Below the pieces are notes generated by a model that saw nothing but the letters and a program-made list of their open reading frames with translations, had not been told where the DNA came from and searched no databases. Below are positions 13,922 to 23,686 of a stretch of 64,000 nucleotides of DNA, piece by piece. Made by a program: the position numbers and the translations under genes. Location of the stretch: contig NZ_JAAVUY010000028.1 of the NCBI RefSeq assembly GCF_018449695.1, positions 1 to 64,000 of the forward strand. Direction: 5' to 3'. Position 1 is the first letter of the stretch. Every line of letters begins with the position of its first letter. Source of the DNA: Bradyrhizobium sp. dw_411. Lineage in GTDB: Bacteria; Pseudomonadota; Alphaproteobacteria; Rhizobiales; Xanthobacteraceae.

Positions 13922-16414
13922 TTACTGCTTCAAGCGTCGCGGCTCAGCGCTCGGTGCGGGCTCGGCAGACGCAAGTGGCGCATCCTCATCCTCTCGCCAG
14001 CCCAATATCTCCACCGCCAGCACCGGATGATTGAATCCCTTCAGCATCAGATCATCGAGCGGCTTGCCTTCGGCCCATTGCTCGACCATGCCGAACACGC
14101 GCCGCGACACCACGATCTGGTCGGCCTTGGCTTCGTCGCACAGGCGGGAGGCGAGGTTGGTGACGCTGCCGATCGCGGCGTATTCGAGGCGCTGTTCGAC
14201 GCCGATCTGGCCCAGCGTCGCATAGCCCATGGCGATGCCGACGCCGAAACCAAGACTGTGCCCGCGGTTGCGCCATTGGCGCGTCAGCGCGCCGATGGTG
14301 TCGCGCATCTCGACCGACATCTTCACCGCGCGCTGGACGTGATCGGGAAACGGAATCGGCGCGTTGAACAGGATCATCACGCCGTCGCCGGCGTAGCGGT
14401 CGAGCGTGCCCTCATAGCGGAAAATCAGCTCGCCCAAGGCGGCGTGATATTCGCGCAGCACATTCATCGCCTCTTCGGGCTCGGTGGTTTCGGTGAACGC
14501 GGTAAAACCGCGCAGATCGCAGAACACCACCGTGACTTCGCGGCGGTGGCTGTCGAGCAGCGCGTCATGGCCGTCGCTCGACGCAATCAGTTGCGCGACT
14601 TGTTTCGGCAAAAAGCGCTCGAGCTTGCGGATGCGCTCGATCTCGCCGATTTGCTTTTCGACGCGCTCCTCCAGCGACTTGTTCCAGTCGGTCAGTTCCG
14701 CGGTCTGTTCGCGCAATTTGTCGGCCTGCTGCTGCACGGTGGTATGCGCGGTCGCCAGTTCGCGGCCCTTCTGGTCGACTTCGGTGAACAGCCGCGCATT
14801 GCGCATCGCCAGCACCGATTGATGCGCGAAGGTGCGCATCAGGCCGATCAGATTGGCGGTGAATTCGCCGGCCGCGCGGCGCAGCACCACCAGCGATCCC
14901 AGAATGCCGGTCTGGTCGACCAGCGGCACCACCAGCACCGCATGATAGCCGGCGGCAACCGCGACCTCGCGCAGCAGATGTTCGGTGGCGTCGGTGAGAT
15001 CAGGGATCGCAATCGGCTCGCCCTTGGCGGCAGCCTGGCCGAGCACGGACGTGTCGGCATCGATCGCGCGGTGCGCGCCTTCGGCCGATTTGTCGATGCC
15101 GATCGCTTCGGTGAGCTGAAATTGTTTTGTCGCGGCGTCGTAAGCGTAGATCAGCACCGCGTCGGCATGGGTGATTTCCAGCGCGCGCGCCGCCACCGTC
15201 GGCAGCACCGCGTTGAGATCGAGCGAGGACGACACCGCGCGGCCGACTTCCTCGAGCACTTTAAGTTCGTTGACCGATTGCGCCAGATCGCGCGTGCGTT
15301 CCTCGACCTTGGATTCGAGGCCGGTATACGTCTCGTGCAGTTGGCCGGCCATGCTGTTGAACTGGTCGGCGAGTTCCTGGAGTTCGTCCTTGGTGTGCAC
15401 ATCGATGCGATGGCTGAAATCGCCCTCGCCGAGACGCCGCGCGCCGCTTCGAAGGGCCGTGATCGGGATCAGCATGCGTCGCGCCAAAAGGCTGCCGGCC
15501 AGGATTGCGACCGCGAGGCCGAGCGCGATCAGCAGCGCGCTCCGCACCAGTTGATCGCGGATCGGCGTCAGTGCCTGCGCGGTCGGCTGTTCGAAGAAGA
15601 CGGACCAGTTGAGTTTGTCGACGGAATGCGCCGCCGTCAGCACCTCATGGCCATCGGCATCGAGGCCCGACGTCAGCGCGTGACCATCGGGCAGCATCAC
15701 GCTCGAAACCTGCGGCAGCGCGGTGATATCCTTGCCGACCTCAGGACCTTTGCTGGAACTGGCGATCACCTCGCCGTGCGCATCGACCACATAGGCAAAC
15801 GTGCCGCGGCCGACCTGCGCATCGCCGAGATAATCGTTGAGAAAGCCAAGGTCGATATCGGCGACGGTGACGCCGGCATTGAAGCCGGAATGCGCCACCG
15901 AGATCGACATAAACGGCTGGGTGCCGCGGAAGAATACCGGCGCAGTGGTGACATTGCGGGTGAGGGTGTCGGTGAACCTGACGTCGCGCGAGTAGTCGAT
16001 CTGGCTGCCGACCGAGATCGCGGTGCGCGACAGCCGCAATTGCTCGCGGCCATAGCCGTCGAGCAGCGTCAGTTGCGAGACCGCCGGCACCTGGTTGAGC
16101 AGTTGCGCGTAATCGGCGCGGTGCTGTTCGGTGGTGACGGCACTGGCGCGGGTGACCCAGCTGATCTGGCGTTCGAGGTCGGAGACCGCCTGCTCGATCC
16201 GCCGCGCGGTCGCCTCGGCCTTCTCGCCCATTCCGCCGCTCAGCGTGGTCTGGATGCCGCGGTAGCTGATCCAGGTCTCGATCGCGCCGTTGACCGCGAG
16301 CACGAACACCACGAGGCCCACCAGCGAGATCACGTATTTCGCGAACAGGCCGCCGCGCGCAAACCAGCTCTTGCCCTTGACCCCGTCCATCCAATCCCTC
16401 GTGCGCGGGTGCAA
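13922..16414 (-). CDS. sensor class III adenylate/guanylate cyclase (Cache-HAMP-GAF-CHD)
   Basis: 830-residue membrane sensor making a cyclic nucleotide. TM1 is about residues 24-44, a periplasmic Cache-like domain about 50-285, TM2 about 291-310, HAMP about 311-363, GAF about 395-545, coiled coil about 547-600, and the cyclase homology domain about 622-805. Metal-binding Asps are D633 (FCDLRGFT) and D677 (RYAGDG); transition-state N753 and R757 are present in VTNLASR. The residues that usually choose the base differ: Arg673 in place of Lys and Ser750 in place of Asp/Thr, so ATP or GTP use cannot be predicted. A CRP-like regulator is encoded 2.4 kb away, fitting local cyclic-nucleotide signalling. 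Confidence 0.85.
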   Translation of the reverse strand: MHPRTRDWMDGVKGKSWFARGGLFAKYVISLVGLVVFVLAVNGAIETWISYRGIQTTLSGGMGEKAEATARRIEQAVSDLERQISWVTRASAVTTEQHRADYAQLLNQVPAVSQLTLLDGYGREQLRLSRTAISVGSQIDYSRDVRFTDTLTRNVTTAPVFFRGTQPFMSISVAHSGFNAGVTVADIDLGFLNDYLGDAQVGRGTFAYVVDAHGEVIASSSKGPEVGKDITALPQVSSVMLPDGHALTSGLDADGHEVLTAAHSVDKLNWSVFFEQPTAQALTPIRDQLVRSALLIALGLAVAILAGSLLARRMLIPITALRSGARRLGEGDFSHRIDVHTKDELQELADQFNSMAGQLHETYTGLESKVEERTRDLAQSVNELKVLEEVGRAVSSSLDLNAVLPTVAARALEITHADAVLIYAYDAATKQFQLTEAIGIDKSAEGAHRAIDADTSVLGQAAAKGEPIAIPDLTDATEHLLREVAVAAGYHAVLVVPLVDQTGILGSLVVLRRAAGEFTANLIGLMRTFAHQSVLAMRNARLFTEVDQKGRELATAHTTVQQQADKLREQTAELTDWNKSLEERVEKQIGEIERIRKLERFLPKQVAQLIASSDGHDALLDSHRREVTVVFCDLRGFTAFTETTEPEEAMNVLREYHAALGELIFRYEGTLDRYAGDGVMILFNAPIPFPDHVQRAVKMSVEMRDTIGALTRQWRNRGHSLGFGVGIAMGYATLGQIGVEQRLEYAAIGSVTNLASRLCDEAKADQIVVSRRVFGMVEQWAEGKPLDDLMLKGFNHPVLAVEILGWREDEDAPLASAEPAPSAEPRRLKQ

Positions 16415-16502
16415 GCATCCGCTGCCATCAGCCGGGATTGTTTAGCACAAATCGAGAGGGTGGGGCCGGGGAGGGAGGGCGTGGTTAGCGGTGGATTAGG
16501 AC

Positions 16503-16579
16503 GTAGCCCGGATGAGCGCAGCGATATCCGGGGCCGGTGTTGCATTCACCCCGGATGTCGCTGCGCTCATCCGGGCTAC
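16503..16579. repeat. inverted repeat GTAGCCCGGATGAGCGCAGCG
   Basis: Arms of about 30 bp: GTAGCCCGGATGAGCGCAGC at 16503 and the complementary GCTGCGCTCATCCGGGCTAC ending at 16579, around a short loop. It lies between the AsmA stop and the cyclase start, both minus strand, and can form a very stable hairpin, acting as a terminator or extragenic palindrome. Confidence 0.8.
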
Positions 16580-16594
16580 AAGCGCACGGTGGGC

Positions 16595-18604
16595 CTAGCG
16601 GTTGAACAACTGCTTCAGCACGTCGTTCATCGGCTGGCTGTCCGGCTGTTGCTGCTGCGGCGGCGGATCGTTCTGCGCCGGCGCGGCGGGAGCCTGCGAA
16701 TCCGGCATGCCACGGCGGGGGTTGCGGCCCTGGCTCAATCCCTGCTGCAGCAGATTGCCCAGGGTCTCGCCGAGCTTGCCGCCCAGCGGATCGGACGGAT
16801 TGCCGCCACCCGATCCATCGGAATTGCCGCCGAGCAAGCCACCAAGCCCACTGCCGCCGCCCAATCCACCGCCCGGCCCGAACAGCCCCTGGCCCATCTC
16901 CTTCAGCTTGGCATAGGCCGCATCGGGATTATCCAGCATGCCGGCCATGTCAGGATAAATCCGCGGCTGCGCCCACGGCCCGTCGATCACCACGGGGATG
17001 CCGAAGCCGACCGGGTCGGTAGCGCGGCCCTGGCCCTGGGTGGTCATCACGAGTTTCGGTTCGACCCGGAACGCCAGCGACTTGCGGCCGAGGTCCACGG
17101 TGCCGGTGCCTGTCATCTTCACCAGCGGGCCGACCAGATTGAGATCGCTGGTTGTCGCCTGCCCTTGCTCGATGCGGAACGAGGCCGACAATTGCGAGAG
17201 GTCGGTGGTCTGCTCGCGGTTCTCCTGCCAGCCCGACAGCGTGCTCGCAGTCAGCGAGCGGATCATCTGCGCGACATTGAGGCCGCGGATCGCGCCGTCC
17301 TGAAAGGTCGCAAACGCTGTTCCGTTAAGGCCCGACATGATCGCGCGCTGGCTCTGGCCGCTGGAGCGCACCGAGATTTTCGCCTGCATCTTGCCGTCGA
17401 GCTTATCGAAGCCGGCCGCACTGCGCAGCAGCGGCAGCGCGCGCACACCCGTCAGATCAGCGCGCATCGTGTAAGCGGGCGTGGCGCCCCCCGCATCGAT
17501 ATCAATTTCGCCGCTGGCCTGGCCGCCATAAGCGCCGAGATTGGTGATGCCGCATTTAAGCACGCCGCTCGCGAGCGTCGCGTCGATCGCGACAGGCGCG
17601 AAATGGCCTTCGCCGATGTTGAGTTCGGCGGCGGAAACCCTGATCTGCGCATCGACATAATTCAGGCCGGTGACATCGAGCGGGGCGTTGCTCCAGGTTG
17701 GAGAGGAGGGCGCATCCTGCGTTGCGCTTGGCCCTCTGGCGGCCGCGATATCGAGCCGCTGGAAATCGAGATCGAGTTTTACCAGCGGCTTGCTGGCGAG
17801 ATCGACCGACGCCCATCCGTTGAACGCGCCGTCGCCCAGCGTGCCGGTGAGGCCGTTGATCATCACGACCGAGCCGTTGAACCGGACTTCGGCCTTGCCG
17901 GTCAGGGGCGCCTGCAGGACATCCGGCACGTCGAGCGTGAGATCGACCGGAACGGTCTGCCGTTCCAGCGGCGGGGTGGGTGCGGTCGCCTTGATGTTGA
18001 ATTTGATCGGATGCTCGCCGGCGCGTGCGCTACCGGTGATCCTGATCTTGCGATCCGCACTGACCGTGGCATCGGCATTGATGCCCTCGATGCGATTTTC
18101 GACGCGGTCGCGCGCGTTGGAAAAAACGATCGTGGCGTCGGTCACCTTGAGCCGTTCGATCGTCGGCGTGTTCGAGCCGTCTTCGCGCGGAGATGCCGAT
18201 GCCTTGCCCGAAGAAGCCGCAGGTGCCGCGCCGCGTTCGCGCCGCAGCGGCACGTTGAGAACCGGGCGGGTAATCACGAGATCGGTGATTTCGGGATGCC
18301 CCGACCACAGGCTCGCCAAGGTCATGTCGGCCTGGATGCTGCCGACGGTCAGGTGATTGCCGGTATCTCGATCTCCGGCTTTCTGGGTACCCTCCAAAGT
18401 GACGTCATTGAGCGTCACGTTGAAGGACGGCCACAGCCCGATCCTGGTGGAACCCGCGATCGTCAGCCGGTAGCCGGTGTCGCGCTCGACGCGCTCCTGG
18501 ATGACCGAGGTCAGAAAGCCCGAGGGGATCCCGATGACCAGAAGCAGGCCCACGATAACGATAAAGGCAGCGACGGCGCTGCCAGCGATTTTCAGGGCTC
18601 TCAT
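16595..18604 (-). CDS. AsmA-family envelope protein
   Basis: 669 residues. The N-terminal anchor is about residues 6-28 (IAGSAVAAFIVIVGLLLVIG), followed by the AsmA N-domain (VERDTGYRLTIAGSTRIGLWPSFNVTLNDVTLE) and a long beta-rich repeat region. A typical AsmA C-domain follows around residues 420-560 (LNGTAFATFQDGAIRGLNVAQMIRSL; TGTGTVDLGRKSLAFRVEPKL). The tail is Gly/Ser-rich and then Pro/Gln-rich, likely disordered. AsmA proteins are bridge-like lipid-transfer proteins at the inner membrane facing the periplasm. It is divergent from the CRP-like gene with 179 bp between starts. Confidence 0.85.
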   Translation of the reverse strand: MRALKIAGSAVAAFIVIVGLLLVIGIPSGFLTSVIQERVERDTGYRLTIAGSTRIGLWPSFNVTLNDVTLEGTQKAGDRDTGNHLTVGSIQADMTLASLWSGHPEITDLVITRPVLNVPLRRERGAAPAASSGKASASPREDGSNTPTIERLKVTDATIVFSNARDRVENRIEGINADATVSADRKIRITGSARAGEHPIKFNIKATAPTPPLERQTVPVDLTLDVPDVLQAPLTGKAEVRFNGSVVMINGLTGTLGDGAFNGWASVDLASKPLVKLDLDFQRLDIAAARGPSATQDAPSSPTWSNAPLDVTGLNYVDAQIRVSAAELNIGEGHFAPVAIDATLASGVLKCGITNLGAYGGQASGEIDIDAGGATPAYTMRADLTGVRALPLLRSAAGFDKLDGKMQAKISVRSSGQSQRAIMSGLNGTAFATFQDGAIRGLNVAQMIRSLTASTLSGWQENREQTTDLSQLSASFRIEQGQATTSDLNLVGPLVKMTGTGTVDLGRKSLAFRVEPKLVMTTQGQGRATDPVGFGIPVVIDGPWAQPRIYPDMAGMLDNPDAAYAKLKEMGQGLFGPGGGLGGGSGLGGLLGGNSDGSGGGNPSDPLGGKLGETLGNLLQQGLSQGRNPRRGMPDSQAPAAPAQNDPPPQQQQPDSQPMNDVLKQLFNR

Positions 18605-18713
18605 GGCTGACTTCCGGACCCGGCAAACAAGTGTGACTTTTGCCTCAAGTCTACCCCGGAAAAGGGGAACCGCTCAAAGCCGCCAAAAATAGACCGGGGG
18701 TGCTGCAAAGGTA

Positions 18714-18729
18714 TGTGACTTATGACACA
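18714..18729. promoter_or_regulatory. CRP-type operator, TGTGA-N6-ACACA
   Basis: TGTGA, CTTATG, ACACA: nine of ten half-site bases match the CRP consensus. It lies 55 bp upstream of the CRP-like gene and 110 bp from the AsmA start, fitting autoregulation. Confidence 0.5.
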
Positions 18730-18783
18730 CTTCGACCCTGAAGAATTCCAGTCCTTTCCGGACTGGCGCGAGAAAGTATTGCC

Positions 18784-19458
18784 ATGAGCAAACAGGCCGA
18801 ATTTGCGGTTATTTTGAAGATGAATCCGATGTTCGTCGATCTCGGCGCTGATGAATTGCAGCGCATATCGGCGCTTTGCCATACCCAGCACCTCAACACC
18901 GGAGAGATGCTGTTCCAGAAGGGCGACGCTGGCGACGCGTTGTTCGGGGTTCGCCGCGGCCAGATCCGGATCGAAACCGGTGCGTCCGACGGCACCCGGC
19001 TGACCCTGAATTTTCTTGGGCCCGGCGATCTCTTTGGCGAGGTCGCGGTACTCGACGGTCAGAGCCGTACCGCCGATGCCGCCGCAGGCGAGCCGACCGA
19101 ATTGTTTGTGTTGCGGCGCGAGGATTTTCTCGGCCATCTCGAACGCGAACCGCGTGTCGCGGTCAAGCTGATCATGCTGCTGTGCCAGCGCATCCGCTGG
19201 ATGAGCGAGCGGATGGAGGAATCGGTGCTGCAGCCGCTGCCGGTTCGCCTTGCGCGCCGGCTTTGTGCTTTGGCCTCCGATTTCGGCTCCGAGGTGCACA
19301 TCTCGCAGGAGCAACTCGGCGTGTTCGTCGGCGCTGCGCGCGAAAGCGTGAACCGTCAGCTCCAGCTCTGGCGCAAGGACGGCATTCTGGACCTGCAGCG
19401 CGGACGGATATTGCTGCAGAACATGACCAAGCTGACGGCGGTGGCGCGCAACGAGTAG
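18784..19458 (+). CDS. CRP/FNR-family transcription regulator (CRP-like helix)
   Basis: 224 residues. The cNMP-binding domain covers about residues 12-125; the phosphate-binding cassette FGEVAVLDGQSRTADA keeps G85, E86, R95 and T96, the E. coli CRP pattern for cAMP contacts. No FNR-type N-terminal Cys cluster is present. The C-terminal winged helix covers about 150-215, with recognition helix GAARESVNRQL. R186, E187 and R191 have the same spacing as R180, E181 and R185 of CRP, predicting TGTGA recognition; FNR/FixK proteins lack this set. A near-consensus box lies 55 bp upstream and two perfect boxes lie elsewhere in the window. It ends 3 bp before the convergent RND pump gene. Confidence 0.85.
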   Translation: MSKQAEFAVILKMNPMFVDLGADELQRISALCHTQHLNTGEMLFQKGDAGDALFGVRRGQIRIETGASDGTRLTLNFLGPGDLFGEVAVLDGQSRTADAAAGEPTELFVLRREDFLGHLEREPRVAVKLIMLLCQRIRWMSERMEESVLQPLPVRLARRLCALASDFGSEVHISQEQLGVFVGAARESVNRQLQLWRKDGILDLQRGRILLQNMTKLTAVARNE

Positions 19459-19461
19459 CGT

Positions 19462-22400
19462 TTACTCCGCCGCAGGCGAATGCACGATTGCTGGCGGTGG
19501 CTTGTGATCGGGGGCATGACCGGCCGGTTCGTGCTCGCCGTCGCCGCTGGACGCCAACAGCTTCTTGCCGTGACGCCAGATCACCGAGCCGATGTCGTCC
19601 ATCATCATGAACATCGCCGGCACGAACACCAGCGACAGCACGGTGGAGAATACCAGGCCGCCGATCACCGCCAGCGCCATCGGCGAGCGGAATTCGCCGC
19701 CGGCGCCGAATGCCAGGGCTGATGGCATCATGCCGGCCGCCATTGCGATGGTGGTCATCACGATCGGACGGGCGCGCTTCATGCCGGCGTCGATGATCGC
19801 TTCATCGCGCGGCTTGCCTTCCCGGATCGATTCGACCGCGAACTCCACCAGCATGATGGCGTTCTTGGTCACGATACCCATCAGCATCAGGATGCCGATC
19901 CACACCGGCGTCGTGAGTTGCTTGCCGGTGACCAGCAACGCCACGATCGCGCCGCCGATCGAGAGCGGCAGCGAGAACAGGATCGTGATCGGCTGCAGGA
20001 AGGTTCCGAACAGCAGTACCAGCACCGCATAGACCATCATCAACCCGGCCGTGATCGCAGTGGCAAAGCCCGCCGATAATTCGTTCAGGCTTTCGGCATC
20101 ACCCGAGGGGTTCACGGAGACGCCCTTCGGCAGGCTTTTCATGACCGGCAAGTCGTAGATTTTCTTGGTGGCATCGCCGAGCGCCGCGGTGCCGACGAGG
20201 TCGGCGGCCACAGTGGCCTGACGTTCGCGGTCATAGCGGTTGATGCTGGTCGGGCCCTGATCGAGCTTGATGTCAGCGACGACGGATAACGGCACGCCGC
20301 CGCGGCCGCCGCCGAGCGGTACCCGTAACTGGTCGAGAACCTTCAGGTCACCGCGCGCGCCATCCTCGAGCTGGACCCGGATCGGCACTTGACGATCGCC
20401 GGCGTCGAATTTGGCGAGCGCCGGGCCGACGTCGCCGATGGTAGCGACGCGAATGGTTTCCGACAGGCTTTCGGTGGAAACGCCTAGGCGTGCGGCGAGA
20501 TCGGCTCGCGGCTGGATCCGAAGCTCCGGCCGATCGAGCGAGGTCTCGGAGATCACATTGGCGATCAGCGGAATTCGCTTCATCTGGTTCGCCAATTCGC
20601 TGGCGACATTGCTGACGATATTGCTGTCGGCGCCGGTGACGACCAGCGAGATCGCGCGCAGGCCGTTTTCGTCGAGGAACCAGAACCGGATGTCCGGCAC
20701 GTTTTCGAGCTCGTGGCTGATCTCAAGCTCGAGCGCGCGCTGCGTGATCTTGCGATCGGTTTTCGGCGTGTAGTTGATGATCAGCGCCGCGCGCCTCACT
20801 TCGAACGTTCCCGGCGGCACCCGGCCGCCGTCGACGAATACGCTCCTGACCTCCGGCCGCTTGCGCAGGCGGGCGACAATGTCTTCGGTGACCTTCTCGG
20901 TGAAGGCGAGTTGCGAACCGGGCGGCAGTTCCATCGCCAGCAGGGAGCGCGCGGTGTCCTGCGCCGGCAGGAAGCCTTGCGGCAGCAAAGTGATGCTCCA
21001 GATCGAGGCTGCGAAAATACCAAAGCCGATCATGACGGTGATGAAGTGATGCTTTACCGACCAAGTCACCAGCCGCGTATAGGTGTGCAGGATTAATCCC
21101 GGCGGAGGGTCGTCATGCGCGTGATCTTTCAAGAAATAAGCCGCCAGCACCGGCGTGACGAAACGCGCGGCCAGCAGCGAGAAGAATACCTGCACGGATA
21201 CGGTGATGCCGAACTGCTTGAAGAACTGCCCCGCGATACCGGACATGAAGCTGGCGGGCGCGAAGATCGCGATGATGGTCAGCGAGATCGCGATGACCGC
21301 GAGGCCGATTTCGTCGGCGGCTTCCAGCGCGGCGCGATAGGGCGATTTGCCCATCCGCATATGCCGCACGATGTTTTCGATTTCGACGATCGCATCGTCG
21401 ACCAGAATGCCGGTGGACAATGTGATGGCGAGGAAGCTGACGAGGTTCAGCGAAAATCCCAGGATGTCCATCGCCCAGAACGCCGGGAAGATCGACAGCG
21501 GCAGCGAGATCGCTGCGATGATGGTGGCCCTGATATCGCGCAGGAACAAAAGCACGATGACGACGGCGAGAATGGCGCCTTCAAACAACGTCGAGATCGC
21601 AGCCTCGTAATTTCCCTTGGTGAATTCCACTGACGTGTCGATCAGCTTGAGGTCGACATCGGGATAGGCAATCTTCAACGCGTCGATGCGCTTCTGCACG
21701 GCGGCGGCGACTACCACGTCGCTGGCGCCCTTGGAGCGCTTGATGCCGAGCGCCACCACCGGCTCGCCGTTGAAGCGGGCAAAGGTCCGCCGATCGGCAA
21801 TGGTGTCGGTAACGGTGCCGAGATCGTCGAGCCGCACTTCGCCGCCGGTCGGCAGGCTGATCATGGTTCCGGCGAGATCGTTGAGCGTCTTGGCGCCGGC
21901 GAGGGTTCGGATGGCCTGGTCGTTCTTGCCGATTTCAGCCCGTCCGCCGGCGAGATCGACATTGGTGCCGCGCAAACGATGGCTGACATCGACTGCCGTC
22001 AGTCCCGCGGCCTGCAACCGGTCGGGATCGAGCGAGACCAGAATCTCGCGCTCGACACCGCCGATACGCTCGACCTGGGCGACGTTGCGCACACCCTGCA
22101 GCGCGCGCTTGACCACGTCATCGACAAAATAGGAAAGCTGCTCGGGCGTCTTGCCAGGCGAGATCGCGGCATAGGTGACGATCGGCAGGCCGATTACGTC
22201 GACGCGCTGGATCAGCGGCTCGTTGACATTTTGCGGCAGGTTGGCGCGCACGCGGGTGACGGCGTCCTTGACGTCGTTGAGCGCCCGGTCGGTGTTGGTT
22301 TCAAGCGCGAACTGGATCGTCGTCAGCGACAACCCGTCGGTGATCGAGGATGAAATGTGACGTACGCCTTCGACGCCCGACACGCCGTCTTCGATGGTCT

Positions 22401-22599
22401 TGGTGACCTGAGATTCAAGTTCCGCGGGTGCGGCGCCGAACTGCGATACCGCAACCGAGATTACCGGGATGTCGGCGCTGGGCAGCCGCGTCACCGCGAG
22501 CTTGGTGAAGGAGACCCAGCCGAGCACCAAAAGGATGATCGAAAACACGATGGAGGGAAGCGGATTCCGGATCGACCATGCCGAGATATTGAGTGCCAT
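19462..22599 (-). CDS. RND efflux pump, inner-membrane transporter (HAE1 type)
   Basis: 1045 residues, the usual length for AcrB/MexB-like pumps. Twelve TM segments can be outlined: TM1 near residues 12-30, a large periplasmic loop, a TM block near 335-555, a second loop, and TMs near 865-1025. The proton-relay Asp pair is in GILVDDAIVEIEN, in TM4. It opens with SAWSIRNPLPSIVFSI, typical of the group. It is co-transcribed with its adaptor: the adaptor stop and pump start overlap as TGATG at 22597-22601. No outer-membrane channel gene is nearby. Substrates are unknown. Confidence 0.92.
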   Translation of the reverse strand: MALNISAWSIRNPLPSIVFSIILLVLGWVSFTKLAVTRLPSADIPVISVAVSQFGAAPAELESQVTKTIEDGVSGVEGVRHISSSITDGLSLTTIQFALETNTDRALNDVKDAVTRVRANLPQNVNEPLIQRVDVIGLPIVTYAAISPGKTPEQLSYFVDDVVKRALQGVRNVAQVERIGGVEREILVSLDPDRLQAAGLTAVDVSHRLRGTNVDLAGGRAEIGKNDQAIRTLAGAKTLNDLAGTMISLPTGGEVRLDDLGTVTDTIADRRTFARFNGEPVVALGIKRSKGASDVVVAAAVQKRIDALKIAYPDVDLKLIDTSVEFTKGNYEAAISTLFEGAILAVVIVLLFLRDIRATIIAAISLPLSIFPAFWAMDILGFSLNLVSFLAITLSTGILVDDAIVEIENIVRHMRMGKSPYRAALEAADEIGLAVIAISLTIIAIFAPASFMSGIAGQFFKQFGITVSVQVFFSLLAARFVTPVLAAYFLKDHAHDDPPPGLILHTYTRLVTWSVKHHFITVMIGFGIFAASIWSITLLPQGFLPAQDTARSLLAMELPPGSQLAFTEKVTEDIVARLRKRPEVRSVFVDGGRVPPGTFEVRRAALIINYTPKTDRKITQRALELEISHELENVPDIRFWFLDENGLRAISLVVTGADSNIVSNVASELANQMKRIPLIANVISETSLDRPELRIQPRADLAARLGVSTESLSETIRVATIGDVGPALAKFDAGDRQVPIRVQLEDGARGDLKVLDQLRVPLGGGRGGVPLSVVADIKLDQGPTSINRYDRERQATVAADLVGTAALGDATKKIYDLPVMKSLPKGVSVNPSGDAESLNELSAGFATAITAGLMMVYAVLVLLFGTFLQPITILFSLPLSIGGAIVALLVTGKQLTTPVWIGILMLMGIVTKNAIMLVEFAVESIREGKPRDEAIIDAGMKRARPIVMTTIAMAAGMMPSALAFGAGGEFRSPMALAVIGGLVFSTVLSLVFVPAMFMMMDDIGSVIWRHGKKLLASSGDGEHEPAGHAPDHKPPPAIVHSPAAE

Positions 22600-23525
22600 C
22601 AGCGTACCCGCGTTCGATCGAGTTCCTCGGCGAACATGGTCTTGATCTTGTCGCCGTCATGAAGCGAAGAGCCTGCGTCGGCGACGACGACTTCGCCGAC
22701 CTCGAGGCCTTCAAGTATTTCCGTTGATGTGTCGGACACCAGTCCAACCCGGACTTTGCGCATCTCAACTGTATTTCCTTTGACCACCTGAACGGTCAGG
22801 TGGTCAATGGCGGTGCGCGGAACCGCGACCCCACAACTGCGCTTGGCGTCGATGCTGGCCTGCGCGAACATGCCGATCTTAAGCGAGGGATTGCTGGTCA
22901 GCGTGATCCTGACATGGCCGAGCTGGCTGTTGCGATCGATCTGCGGCGAAACCAGCCTGACGCGGCCGACGATGTCAGGCCCATTGTCCCGGCTGATCCG
23001 CACCGTCGCGCCCGGATTGAGCTTCAGCATGTGGACCGCCGGTATTTCGGCGTCCATGTCGATCTCGTTATTGACCGCGATCCGGAACATCGGCCCAGCC
23101 TGGGGCGAGGCCGGCGCCCCGACGATGGTGTTGACCTGGGTAACGAGGCCGGCGGCCGGCGCCCGCAGCGACGTCGGCGCGGGCCGTGAGCCGGCGGGTG
23201 CCGCGGCTTGCGCCGGAGGCGGAGTCAGCCGCGCCAGTTCCTGATTATCGGCGACCGTGTCGCCTTCGCGGACCAGCAGTTCGGAAACCCTGGATCCTTC
23301 CTGGTCGACTCCGACCACCGCTTCCCGGCGCGGTACGATAAATCCGGTGACCCGCACCAGATCGGAGAAACAGGCGTTGGTGGATTTGGTGACGATCACC
23401 ATCGCGTTGTTGGGCGTTTCCTTCTCTTCGGGGCGGGAACGGTGTTCAAGCCAGTACCAGCCGCCGCCGAGAATCGCGACGCAGACAACCGCCAGCGCAG
23501 GCTTGAGGTATTCGGAAAGCATCAT
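22599..23525 (-). CDS. RND efflux periplasmic adaptor
   Basis: 308 residues with an N-terminal hydrophobic anchor (about residues 8-26). Lipoyl-like halves are VSELLVREGDTVADNQELARL and LRAPAAGLVTQVNTIVG, separated by a short Pro/Ala-rich linker instead of a long helical hairpin. The beta-barrel region (RNSQLGHVRITLTSNPSLKIGMFAQASID) and the proximal domain follow. It is first in a two-gene operon with the pump. Paralogue of the orphan adaptor at 10988-11893. Confidence 0.88.
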   Translation of the reverse strand: MMLSEYLKPALAVVCVAILGGGWYWLEHRSRPEEKETPNNAMVIVTKSTNACFSDLVRVTGFIVPRREAVVGVDQEGSRVSELLVREGDTVADNQELARLTPPPAQAAAPAGSRPAPTSLRAPAAGLVTQVNTIVGAPASPQAGPMFRIAVNNEIDMDAEIPAVHMLKLNPGATVRISRDNGPDIVGRVRLVSPQIDRNSQLGHVRITLTSNPSLKIGMFAQASIDAKRSCGVAVPRTAIDHLTVQVVKGNTVEMRKVRVGLVSDTSTEILEGLEVGEVVVADAGSSLHDGDKIKTMFAEELDRTRVR

Positions 23526-23610
23526 CGCCGGATCAATCCAGACCTAAAATCTCAAGACCGTCATTTCGGTGCTGACGCACCATCCCGGAATAACGGGAAG
23601 TATGACAGAC

Positions 23611-23637
23611 AAAAACGTCCCGCAGGGGCGCGGGACG
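23611..23637 (-). terminator. rho-independent terminator after the OmpA-family gene
   Basis: On the minus strand, CGTCCCGC (arm 23630-23637) and GCGGGACG (arm 23616-23623) form an 8-bp G/C stem with a 6-nt loop, followed by TTTTTG. It lies about 50 nt past the OmpA-family stop and insulates the efflux operon. Confidence 0.8.
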
Positions 23638-23686
23638 CATTTAGATGGCAAAACTTTACCCAGACCCGCACGCATCGCTTGGACAA

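Noticed and set aside
14027-18610. Plus-strand open frame of 1527 codons
   Set aside because: It is antisense to the complete cyclase and AsmA genes and crosses the inverted repeat between them. Its composition (Arg/His/Gln/Asp-rich) is that of a reverse-complement shadow in high-GC DNA, and no domain is visible.
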